From assembly GCA_947495685.1 (NCBI GenBank), contig CANLZY010000024.1, positions 1 through 64,000 on the forward strand: a DNA stretch of 64,000 nt, given 5' to 3'. The notes beneath the pieces were generated by a model. That model saw only the letters and a list, made by a program, of their open reading frames with translations, made no database searches and was not told the DNA's origin. Source of the stretch: an uncultured Tropicimonas sp. Lineage in GTDB: Bacteria > Pseudomonadota > Alphaproteobacteria > Rhodobacterales > Rhodobacteraceae. The stretch's first letter is position 1. Each line of letters opens with the position of its first letter. The position numbers and the translations under genes were made by a program. Below are positions 54,045 through 61,767 of this stretch, piece after piece.

Positions 54045-54419
54045 TCAGATCGACCGCTTCACGACCCGCGGCTCGGGGCCAAAGGTGTTCGCGCCCTTGG
54101 TGCCTTCCTGAATGTAAAAGTAGATCAAGACCAGCACACCAACCAGCGGTATCAGGCCAATCAGGATCCACCATCCGGATTTGTCCGTATCGTGCAGGCG
54201 TCGAACGGCAACGCTGATATAGGGTAATAGCATAGCCAGACCAAAGATCGGTCCCAACACGCCGAAGTCGGATCCGAAGAGCATTCTGTCAATTGCTCCG
54301 GTGATCCACGCGCCGATGAACACGAACAATGCAAACCACCAGAATTCTGGCCGACGCGCTCTTCCACTGAAAGCCACGTATTTGCCGAGGCACGTGCGAA
54401 TCGAGTCCTGAAATGTCAT
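54045..54419 (-). CDS. DUF805 membrane protein
   Basis: 124 residues. The DUF805 pattern is clear: an N-terminal C-L-x-K-Y-V/A-x-F-x-G-R-A-R-R-P-E-F-W-W (CLGKYVAFSGRARRPEFWWF), three or four membrane segments, and VRRLHDTDKSGWW in the middle. The function of the family is unknown. GGAGACA precedes the ATG at 54419. It lies between gshA (convergent) and plsY (same strand, upstream). Confidence 0.92.
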   Translation of the reverse strand: MTFQDSIRTCLGKYVAFSGRARRPEFWWFALFVFIGAWITGAIDRMLFGSDFGVLGPIFGLAMLLPYISVAVRRLHDTDKSGWWILIGLIPLVGVLVLIYFYIQEGTKGANTFGPEPRVVKRSI

Positions 54420-54465
54420 TTGATGTCTCCGAAGTTTGTGCTCCCTTGGAACGCTAGCCACTTGC

Positions 54466-55077
54466 TCAGGACTTGTCAGCCCCGATGCGGGGCTCCTCGC
54501 CGCGCCGTAGGCGCCGAATATTGTCAGCATGGCGGATGTAGACAAGGATCGTCAGCGCGATGCCGAGGAAGAAGGCCTCCCCCTGCCCGAAGATGAACAT
54601 CCAGAAAGTCGATAGCGCGGCCGCAATCAGCGCAGCCAGAGACGACAGTCGCGTGACCAGAGCGATCACGAGCCAGGTCGCGCAGCAGGCGAGGCCGACG
54701 CGCCAATCCAGCGCCAGCATGACGCCCAGAAAGGTTGCAACCCCCTTGCCGCCCTTGAAGCCGAGCCAGACCGGGTAGAGGTGCCCGAGAAAGGCAAACA
54801 GCGCCGCCACCTGGGCGGCGTCTTCCCCCAGCGTGGCCCGCGCGATCAGCACCGCGACCCCGCCCTTGGCGGCGTCCAGCACGAGGGTCAGAAAGGCGGC
54901 AAGCTTGTTTCCGGTGCGCAGGACGTTGGTCGCGCCGATGTTCCCGGATCCGATTGACCGCAGGTTGCCGAGGCCAAACACCTGCGCCATCAGCATGCCA
55001 AAGGGAACGGACCCGAGCAGATAGGCCAGCAGCGCCGTCAGGGCCAATGCCATTGGATCGGTTGTGAACATCGGCAT
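54466..55077 (-). CDS. plsY: Acyl-phosphate glycerol-3-phosphate acyltransferase
   Basis: 203 residues with five membrane segments. PlsY motifs are seen: LGSVPFGML near the start, SIGSGNIGATNVLRT in the first conserved cytoplasmic motif, and GHLYPVWLGFKGGKGVATFLG in the second. It transfers an acyl group from acyl phosphate to glycerol-3-phosphate in phospholipid synthesis. GGAG lies upstream of the ATG at 55077; ATG 55071 is an alternative. Confidence 0.96.
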   Translation of the reverse strand: MPMFTTDPMALALTALLAYLLGSVPFGMLMAQVFGLGNLRSIGSGNIGATNVLRTGNKLAAFLTLVLDAAKGGVAVLIARATLGEDAAQVAALFAFLGHLYPVWLGFKGGKGVATFLGVMLALDWRVGLACCATWLVIALVTRLSSLAALIAAALSTFWMFIFGQGEAFFLGIALTILVYIRHADNIRRLRRGEEPRIGADKS

Positions 55078-55317
55078 CGGCAGTCTCCTTCGCTCGGGTT
55101 TTTCGGACTATCTCTGGCGGGATGGGAAAAGTCCACGCGCGAACCCACCGCAAGGGCAGCCTTAGGGCGCCCGGTCAAGGCGGCGACGTCACCGTGGCGC
55201 GCTGCGCCCGGAGGGCGCCATGCCCAACCGTGGACAATGCCCGAAGGGCGGGCCCAACGGGCGGGAGCACTCCGGGGTGGGCGGCATCACGATCCCGCAG
55301 CGGGAAAACCCGTCCGG
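55078..55317. other. Intergenic region with GC hairpins between plsY and sulfotransferase
   Basis: No gene is seen. Several short inverted repeats occur between 55195 and 55305: GCGCCC/GGGCGC at 55204-55218, GCCC-GAA-GGGC and GCCC-AAC-GGGC at about 55229-55262, and TCCCG/CGGGA at 55293-55305. They resemble the hairpin block near coxE in style and lie just after the 3' end of the minus-strand sulfotransferase gene. Confidence 0.5.
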
Positions 55318-56136
55318 TCAGGCCCCAAGTTTGGCGTGCACCTCGTCCAGGTCGATCTCTCCCGCCGGCATCTTGTTGGCGGGGTTCTCGAAATCATACC
55401 GGAAGAGATCAAAATCCTTGTGATAGATTTCATAGACCAGATGCATCGCGAGATCATCGAAATAGGCCTCCACCGGATGCGCGCGCTTCGGGCCGTGGCC
55501 TTCGCTTTCGTTGAATCTCGGGATGTCCTCCAACGTGACGGGGTGGGCCGTTTCCACCTGCTCCAGAACGTCCTGCATGCCGGTGTTGAAATCCTCGGTC
55601 CAGAAGATCCGGTCGTACCGGCCACCGTTGAGCACAAAGGTCGATACATGGCCCGACATCGACGACCAGTGAATGTCAGGGTCCATCGGGCGTCGGAACC
55701 GGATCGTGTCCCGGGCAAACAGCAGGAACCGGCGAAAGCTCTGGATCTGGTCGAACTCGAACCCGTTCTCGGGCGTTCCGACATCGATGCCGTACTTCTG
55801 GGTCAGCATCGGCACGAGGTTTCCACGATAGCGGCGGCCATTGCGTTGAATGCCGCAGATCTTGTCGAAAAAGGAGGACAGGATTCGGGTGTAGGGATTG
55901 CGCACGCAAGTGAATGTCATCGAGCGATGGGCCTGAACGTTGGCCTCGATCAGGGGCTGGCTGGCCTCGTGCGCCCACTTGTGCAGCCCGTCCTCGGCAT
56001 CATGGATGTCGCCATCAAAAAAACGGCCGTAGTCGGAGTAGTACATGATCTGGCCGATCGTCGAGCAGGCGCATTTCGGCACCACGCGATAGACCATGCT
56101 TTCGCTTTCTGTCATCCATGTGCCCGGAAACCCCAT
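55318..56136 (-). CDS. Sulfotransferase family 2-like protein
   Basis: 272 residues from the ATG at 56136, chosen because AAAGGGA lies 8 bases upstream; ATG 56115 and 56097 are alternatives. The PAPS-binding P-loop reads VPKCACSTI (19-27), and the 3'-phosphate motif is CVRNPYTRILSSFF (77-90), as in the carbohydrate sulfotransferase (Sulfotransfer_2) family. It has no signal peptide. It is divergent from a GT14-type glycosyltransferase with which it probably makes a sulfated glycan at the cell surface; that pairing is inference. Confidence 0.85.
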   Translation of the reverse strand: MGFPGTWMTESESMVYRVVPKCACSTIGQIMYYSDYGRFFDGDIHDAEDGLHKWAHEASQPLIEANVQAHRSMTFTCVRNPYTRILSSFFDKICGIQRNGRRYRGNLVPMLTQKYGIDVGTPENGFEFDQIQSFRRFLLFARDTIRFRRPMDPDIHWSSMSGHVSTFVLNGGRYDRIFWTEDFNTGMQDVLEQVETAHPVTLEDIPRFNESEGHGPKRAHPVEAYFDDLAMHLVYEIYHKDFDLFRYDFENPANKMPAGEIDLDEVHAKLGA

Positions 56137-56200
56137 GCCATCAATCCCTTTGTTGGCTCCTGCGGCAGTCTTTTCCGCAACGCTTACAAAAAAGCAAACA

Positions 56201-56249
56201 AACACTGTCGATTCAATTGGCGTTCACGTTATTCCGGTTGAACAGTGTT
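56201..56249. promoter_or_regulatory. Inverted repeat in the sulfotransferase/GT14 divergent promoter
   Basis: AACACTGT (56201-56208) and ACAGTGTT (56242-56249) are perfect inverted arms separated by 33 bases in the only gap between the divergent genes. Arm centres are 41 bases apart, close to four helical turns, so a dimeric regulator contacting both arms is conceivable. Confidence 0.45.
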
Positions 56250-56276
56250 GCCCAAGTCTCGAAGATCGTTTCCAAA

Positions 56277-57854
56277 ATGGTACAAATCGCGTTTATCCTG
56301 CTGTGTCACAAGGACCCCGAGGCCATAATTGCCCAGGCCCGGCGGCTGACGGCTGTCGGCGATTGCCTCGCGATCCACTTTGACGCACGCGCCGCCAAGG
56401 CGCACCATGATCGAATTCGCGATGCATTGGCAGACAATCCGAACGTCTGCTTTGCCGCAAAGCGGGTCAAGTGCGGCTGGGGCGAATGGAGCCTTGTCGA
56501 GGCCACACTGCACGCGGTCGAGGCGGCGATGGAGGCATTTTCACAGGCGACCCACTTCTACATGCTCTCGGGCGATTGCATGCCGGTGAAGACGGCCGAA
56601 TACGCCCATGCGTTGTTACAGTCCGGCGACACCGACTACATCGAATCCGTCGACTATTTCGATGGCGGCTGGATCAAGACCGGATTCCGCGAGGAACGGT
56701 TGATCTATCGTCACTTTTTCAACGAACGTCAGCAGAAATGGCTGTTCTACAAGAGTTTCGACCTACAGAAACGCCTGGGGCTGACCCGCCGCATCCCTGA
56801 CGACCTTCAGATGATGATTGGCAGCCAGTGGTGGTGCCTGCGGCGGCGCACGTTGGAGGCGGTTCTGGAATTCGCCCGTGAACGCCGGGACGTGATGCGA
56901 TTCTTTGCAACGACCTGGATCCCTGACGAGACCTTTTTTCAGACGATCGTCCGTCATCTTGTCCCGCGGGAAGAGATCGAGTCCCGCACCCTCACCTTCC
57001 TGATGTTCTCTGACTATGGAATGCCTGTAACGTTCTACAACGATCATCATGATCTGCTGCTGGGGCAGGACGCCCTGTTCGCCCGCAAGATCAGCCCGGA
57101 GGCGACCGAGCTGAAGCAGCGTCTGGGCAAGCTCTATTCGGCGAAGGGGAAAACCTTCGAGATCTCGGGCGAAGGGCGAAATCTCTATCGGTTCCTGACC
57201 GGGCGCGGGCGCGACGGGCGACGGTTTGCGCCCCGCTTCTGGGAGGGGGGCGGAACACTCGACCGTGACAAGGAGCTGCTATTGATTGTCTGCAAGAAAT
57301 GGCATGTTGCAAAGCGGCTTGTCGCGGCCATCCGGCAGCAGACCGACATTCCGGCGGTGACGTATCTGTTCAACGAAGAGGATACGGAGCTGCCGCATCT
57401 GGGTGGGATCGAAACCCGTCTGGACAAGCGCATGCGCCATCGCCGTGTGCTGGTCAGCATGCTTTTCGGATACCACGGCGGCCATAAACTCATCCTGTGT
57501 CTCGACCCCGCAATGATCGACATGATGCAGGATTTCCAGTCGGATCGGGCCACGACCCGGATTCTTGAGATCGAATGCGCGTTCACCGACGCATACTTAC
57601 AGGGACACGTCCGGCGGATCGGTCTGGCGGGCGATAGTACGCCCGAAGACACGCTGCGGCAGATTCTGCCGACAATCCGGAATGATATCGCCTTTGAGGC
57701 CGATCAGATGCAAGAGGCCGGGTTCCCGCACCACTACCATCTCCGACAAGTCGGTTCGGTGGACGAAAATGCGGTACCCTTGTCCGAGTTCCTGTCTATA
57801 CCGGTCCGGACGGCGCACGGTATCGCGTCGACCGACAACCTGTTTGATGACTGA
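56277..57854 (+). CDS. GT14-type glycosyltransferase with extra C-terminal domain
   Basis: 525 residues. The N-terminal 290 residues fit the core-2/I-branching (GT14, beta-1,6-N-acetylglucosaminyltransferase) family: IAFILLCHKDPEAI at the start, GWGEWSLVEATLHAVEAAM near 67-85, FYMLSGDCMPVK (94-105) and IPDETFFQTI. The C-terminal 220 residues form a separate domain of unknown function, seen in Rhodobacteraceae homologues, with GGGTLDRDKELLLIVCKKWHVAKRL split over residues 323-346. It probably adds a sugar branch to a surface glycan. It is divergent from the sulfotransferase. Confidence 0.8.
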   Translation: MVQIAFILLCHKDPEAIIAQARRLTAVGDCLAIHFDARAAKAHHDRIRDALADNPNVCFAAKRVKCGWGEWSLVEATLHAVEAAMEAFSQATHFYMLSGDCMPVKTAEYAHALLQSGDTDYIESVDYFDGGWIKTGFREERLIYRHFFNERQQKWLFYKSFDLQKRLGLTRRIPDDLQMMIGSQWWCLRRRTLEAVLEFARERRDVMRFFATTWIPDETFFQTIVRHLVPREEIESRTLTFLMFSDYGMPVTFYNDHHDLLLGQDALFARKISPEATELKQRLGKLYSAKGKTFEISGEGRNLYRFLTGRGRDGRRFAPRFWEGGGTLDRDKELLLIVCKKWHVAKRLVAAIRQQTDIPAVTYLFNEEDTELPHLGGIETRLDKRMRHRRVLVSMLFGYHGGHKLILCLDPAMIDMMQDFQSDRATTRILEIECAFTDAYLQGHVRRIGLAGDSTPEDTLRQILPTIRNDIAFEADQMQEAGFPHHYHLRQVGSVDENAVPLSEFLSIPVRTAHGIASTDNLFDD

Positions 57855-57874
57855 CACGAGGGAAGGGCGCCCGG

Positions 57875-58258
57875 ATGGCCTATGACTATGATGACCAGAA
57901 CATCTTTGCGAAGATCCTGCGCGGAGAAATTCCCAACAGCACCGTGCTGGAGACCGAGCATTCGCTGGCCTTCAACGACATCGTTCCGCAGGCGCCGCTG
58001 CACGTGCTGGTGATTCCGAAGGGGCCGTACGTCTGCTATGACCATTTTGCCCTGACCGCGACCGATGCGGAGATCGTGGATTTCACCCGTGCCGTGGGAG
58101 AGGTGTGCCGCATGCTTGGCGTCCAGCCCGGCGAGGGCGACGAGGGGTTCCGCCTGATATCCAATGCCGGGCGCGACGGTGTGCAGGAAGTGCCACATCT
58201 TCATGTGCATATTCTCGCGGGGCGTCACCTCGGGCGTATGCTGGCGGCCGCCAAATGA
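57875..58258 (+). CDS. HIT family protein (HINT-like)
   Basis: 127 residues. The histidine triad HLHVH is at 108-112. The N-terminal FAKILRGEIPNSTVLETE and the middle PLHVLVIPKGPY are typical of HINT-type nucleoside phosphoramidases. They hydrolyse AMP-linked amines or acyl adenylates; the true substrate is unknown. GAGGGAAGG lies upstream of the ATG. Confidence 0.93.
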   Translation: MAYDYDDQNIFAKILRGEIPNSTVLETEHSLAFNDIVPQAPLHVLVIPKGPYVCYDHFALTATDAEIVDFTRAVGEVCRMLGVQPGEGDEGFRLISNAGRDGVQEVPHLHVHILAGRHLGRMLAAAK

Positions 58259-58372
58259 GACGAACCAAATAGCGCGCCTTGCGGCGCATTCCTCCTGAGC
58301 ACTGCGTGCGGTTGGCGCGGGGGGCCGACATCGCGCGATAGCGTCAGGCGGGGCGTGTGTCGTGAGGACGGG

Positions 58373-59422
58373 TCAGGGCCTGTCGAGCATATCGGTGACG
58401 ACGGCCAACGCTTGGGACCAATGTGCGGGGCTGGTCGACGCGTAGTAGTCGAGGCCAGGGGCGGAGTTCACCTCGAGGATCACAGCGCCGTCCGTTCCCT
58501 GTGCGAGGTCGGGGGCGATAATGTCGACTCCGGCCACGGTCAGGCCCAGGGCGGAGGCCGCGCGCACGGCCAGACTGGCGGCGTCGGCGTGCACATCCGG
58601 GCCGAGATCGTGAAGCGTTCCACCGGTCGACAGGTTGGCATTCCCCAGAATCCTTACCCGAAGGCCCGGCGCCGGGATCGACTCCAGCGTCAGGCCCTGA
58701 TCTGCCAGACCCCGAAGGATGCGTGCGTCGTCTGGTGACAGCTTGGCCCCGCGGTGCGTCTCCGACAGGCAGTCCAGTGCTTCGCCCAGCAGCGCGCGGA
58801 TCGGGGATCGACCGTCTCCGGTGACCGAAAAGGGGCGACGTTCGTAGGCCAGCCGAACCGTCCCGTCGAGCACCAGGAACCGGTAGTCCCGCCCGGGCAG
58901 AAAGGTTTCGACCCGGATCCGCTCATCGGTCCTGAAGGCATCGGCAAGGTCCGTGTCCAGCTCTTCGGGCGACTGGGCACGTCGAATGTCGCGCCCCTCG
59001 GAGCCACAATTTGGCTTCACGATCACGGGGTAGCCAGTGGCCTCGGCAAACCGACGCGCCGCCGGCACGCCGGGCAACCGGGCGGCGACATCGCGGTTCT
59101 TGAGAGCCATGCGGGCGCGGTAGGTCTCGCTGAACACCAATTGTCCGTCGGGCGAGGGCAGGCCCTCGGCGGCGAGCAGCCGGGCGGTGTAGTCCTTGTC
59201 GGCGGCCAGCGCGGCGGCGGAATCCCGGTTCAGCCCGAGGGATTTTCCAAAGATCGCCCGGGTGCTTCCGTGGCGGTCGCGAAAGCGGCCGACGAAGCCA
59301 TAGTCGGCCTCCATCTCCAACGTGCCGCCAAGGGCAGCCGCCGCCTCGGCCAGAAGCCGCACGAACGGCGTGCCCCGCGCCAGCAATTCCGGCGACGGCG
59401 GCGCCAGGGGCAGCGGAATCAT
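58373..59422 (-). CDS. ATP-grasp enzyme, cyanophycin synthetase/GshAB-like
   Basis: 349 residues. The ATP-grasp fold is visible: DKDYTARLLAAEGLPSP near 75-91, YPVIVKPNCGSEGRDI near 129-144, the metal-site glutamate in ILEVNSAPGLDYY near 320-332, and the DYRFLVLDG strand. It resembles the ligase domain of cyanophycin synthetase and of the bifunctional glutathione synthetase. It should join a carboxylate to an amine with ATP, but the substrates are unknown. Its start overlaps the stop of the upstream ABC ATPase by ATGA. Confidence 0.8.
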   Translation of the reverse strand: MIPLPLAPPSPELLARGTPFVRLLAEAAAALGGTLEMEADYGFVGRFRDRHGSTRAIFGKSLGLNRDSAAALAADKDYTARLLAAEGLPSPDGQLVFSETYRARMALKNRDVAARLPGVPAARRFAEATGYPVIVKPNCGSEGRDIRRAQSPEELDTDLADAFRTDERIRVETFLPGRDYRFLVLDGTVRLAYERRPFSVTGDGRSPIRALLGEALDCLSETHRGAKLSPDDARILRGLADQGLTLESIPAPGLRVRILGNANLSTGGTLHDLGPDVHADAASLAVRAASALGLTVAGVDIIAPDLAQGTDGAVILEVNSAPGLDYYASTSPAHWSQALAVVTDMLDRP

Positions 59423-60369
59423 GCGGCCCGATCGTCGCCGGCCGAGGAGGTCAGCGCCAGGAAGACATCCTCCAGGTGCGGGTCCTCGGATGCGACGTCG
59501 TGGATACGGATGCCGGCGGCGCGCACGGCGTCCAGCACGTCTTCGGCGGCGGTTTCGTTGCGGCGATAGGACAGCGCCAGCGCGCCATCCGCCCGGCGGG
59601 ACAGGGCAACGCCGGCGGGCAGGTCGATGTGGTCCGGCGCGGGGGCGACGGGCTGGATCACCAGCGTCTTGGCATCCAGTCGCCCGATCAGGTTGGAGGT
59701 TTGATCATGGGCGATCTTGCGGCCCTGATGGATGATCGCAATCTCGTCGCACATCTCTTCGGCCTCTTCGAGGTAATGCGTGGTCAGGATGATGGTCATC
59801 CCCTGCTGGTTGAGCTTGCGGATGTTCTGCCACAGCATCTGGCGCAATTCGATGTCGACTCCGGCCGTGGGCTCGTCCAGCACCAGCACATGCGGCCGGT
59901 GCACCAGCGCCTTGCCCAGAAGCAACCGCCGCCGCATCCCGCCGGACAGTGTCCGGGAATAGGCGTTGGCCTTGTCGGTCAGGCCGATCATCTCCAGAAT
60001 TTCGTCCGTCCGCCGATCGGCCTTGCGAACCCCGTACAGCCCCGCCTGAACATCGAGCGCGGCCCGCGGGGAAAAGAACGGGTCCATGTTCAGCTCCTGC
60101 GGCATCACGCCGATGGAGGCCCGGGACTGCCGCGGGTTCACGTCCTGGTCAAAGCCCCAGATCCTGGCCGACCCGGCGGATTTGCGCACCAGACCGGCAA
60201 GGATGTTGATCAGGGTCGATTTTCCAGCGCCGTTCGGCCCCAACAGGCCGAAAATGGAACCGGCGGGCACCGTCAGGTCGATGTCGTTCAGGGCGGTCTT
60301 GGCGGGTTCGCCCCGCTGCGCGGCGTAGGTCTTGGACAGCCCGTTGATCTCGATTGCATTCTGAGTCAT
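59419..60369 (-). CDS. ABC transporter ATPase (YadG-like)
   Basis: 316 residues. Walker A GPNGAGKST is at 44-52, followed by GVMPQELNMDPFFSPR, the signature LSGGMRRRLLLGKA, Walker B VLVLDEPTAGVD and the switch His in LTTHYLEEAEEMCDEIA. These match the YadG/ABC-2 group. A C-terminal domain of about 80 residues ends in EDPHLEDVFLALT. No cognate membrane protein gene is adjacent: the neighbour downstream is the ATP-grasp gene, and upstream is a divergent gene. Confidence 0.92.
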   Translation of the reverse strand: MTQNAIEINGLSKTYAAQRGEPAKTALNDIDLTVPAGSIFGLLGPNGAGKSTLINILAGLVRKSAGSARIWGFDQDVNPRQSRASIGVMPQELNMDPFFSPRAALDVQAGLYGVRKADRRTDEILEMIGLTDKANAYSRTLSGGMRRRLLLGKALVHRPHVLVLDEPTAGVDIELRQMLWQNIRKLNQQGMTIILTTHYLEEAEEMCDEIAIIHQGRKIAHDQTSNLIGRLDAKTLVIQPVAPAPDHIDLPAGVALSRRADGALALSYRRNETAAEDVLDAVRAAGIRIHDVASEDPHLEDVFLALTSSAGDDRAA

Positions 60370-60482
60370 CTGCGGCGCTCCGGCACTTGCCCGATCCGGG
60401 CGGTTCCCTATGATGCCGCGAACCTAAGCCGTGCCGCGCGGCGCCACAAGAACGCCGACGCAAAGATCCGCAGGAGCCAGGC

Positions 60483-60665
60483 ATGAACACGATCCCGCAG
60501 CCGCCCGAAACTGAAGTCGTCACGACGACCCGAGTCGCCTGCGATGGTGGCGAAGGTGCACTGGGCCACCCTCGCGTCTGGCTGAGCCTGGGTGAGGCCG
60601 GCGAAGCCGTATGCCCCTATTGCGACAAGAAGTTCGTTCTGGCCAAGGACGCGCCCGCGCACTGA
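60483..60665 (+). CDS. Zinc-finger protein, NDUFS6-like (zf-CHCC)
   Basis: 60 residues. The family pattern is clear: V-A-C-D-G-G (Cys19), a G-H-P-R-V-W-L segment (GALGHPRVWLSL) and a final C-P-Y-C-D-K-x-F/Y (CPYCDKKFVL). These residues bind zinc in the mitochondrial complex I accessory subunit NDUFS6 and its alphaproteobacterial homologues. It may assist complex I assembly or stability. CAGGAG lies upstream of the ATG. Confidence 0.9.
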   Translation: MNTIPQPPETEVVTTTRVACDGGEGALGHPRVWLSLGEAGEAVCPYCDKKFVLAKDAPAH

Positions 60666-60675
60666 TTGCGTGGCG

Positions 60676-61608
60676 TTACAGGGTCTGCAAGCCAAGCCAG
60701 CCAAGGTAGGCGGCGTAAAGGCCGCACAGTAGCACGCCTTCGGCGCGCGTGACGCTGCGGCCGGTTGCGGCGACCAGCAACAGAAGCGCGGTCGCGCCGA
60801 TCATCACGGCCAGGTCGATCACCATGTCCGGGCGCAGCCCGGAGATCGGGCGAACCATTGCTGTTGTGCCCAGAATGCCCAGCAAGTTGAAGGTGTTGCT
60901 GCCGATCACGTTGCCGATTGCGACATCGGCATGTCCGCGCCGCGCTGCCGTGATCGAGGTCACGAGTTCAGGCAACGAGGTGCCGATGGCGACGATGCTC
61001 AACCCGATGATGGCATCCGACACACCGAGTCCCTTGGCGAGCGACACAGCACCATGAACCAGCATTTGCGCGCCCAGAAGGGTCAGCAACAGCCCAAGGC
61101 CGAACGCCACGCCGGCTTTCGGAACCGACGGGTGGGGCAGATCGGGTGCATCTGCCGGGGCGGGGTTTGACGCTGCGCCCCTCAGGGTGAACATCAGGTA
61201 GACGGCAAGGCCGACGAGCAGAAGTGCCCCGCCGCCGCGCCCGATATTGCCTGGCACCAGCAGCGCCGCGGCCGCAAGCGTCACGACGGCAAGCGCCGCG
61301 CCGTCCTGGCGCAGCGCCTGAGGCGCGACGGCAATCGGCGCCACCAACGCGGCTGTGCCGAGAATCAACAGGATATTGGCGATGTTGGAGCCGATGACGT
61401 TGCCCACGGCGATGCCGGGCGCACCTTGCAGCGCGGCCTGCACGCTGGTCACCAGCTCGGGCGTCGAGGTGCCAAACCCGACGATGGTAAGGCCGATCAC
61501 CAACGGCGACAGCCCGGCACGCCCGGCAAGATCCACCGCGCCGCTGACCAACCGATCGCCACCGAAAAAGAGGGCGGCAAGACCGGCCGCGATGAGAAAG
61601 AGATCCAT
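60676..61608 (-). CDS. CaCA family cation antiporter, second copy
   Basis: 310 residues from the ATG at 61608. Two inverted repeats carry FGTSTPELVTS with GNVIGSNIANILLILG and IGTSLPELVTS with GNVIGSNTFNLLGILG. The cytoplasmic loop between them is shorter and less acidic than in the copy at 40386, so the two may differ in ion or regulation. It is convergent with the zinc-finger gene and divergent from polA. Confidence 0.92.
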   Translation of the reverse strand: MDLFLIAAGLAALFFGGDRLVSGAVDLAGRAGLSPLVIGLTIVGFGTSTPELVTSVQAALQGAPGIAVGNVIGSNIANILLILGTAALVAPIAVAPQALRQDGAALAVVTLAAAALLVPGNIGRGGGALLLVGLAVYLMFTLRGAASNPAPADAPDLPHPSVPKAGVAFGLGLLLTLLGAQMLVHGAVSLAKGLGVSDAIIGLSIVAIGTSLPELVTSITAARRGHADVAIGNVIGSNTFNLLGILGTTAMVRPISGLRPDMVIDLAVMIGATALLLLVAATGRSVTRAEGVLLCGLYAAYLGWLGLQTL

Positions 61609-61767
61609 TCCGTTGTCCGAGGGCCCGTACGCGATGCGCCGCCCGTCGGGCCCCCAAGTGCGGCTGTTGGAAGATAGGTGCGCGTGGGGGCTCTGCAAGT
61701 GCCTTCCGCTGGACCGGCACGGAAAGCCGGGGTAGGTCTGTCGGGCAGTCACGAAGGAGCGCGCGAC

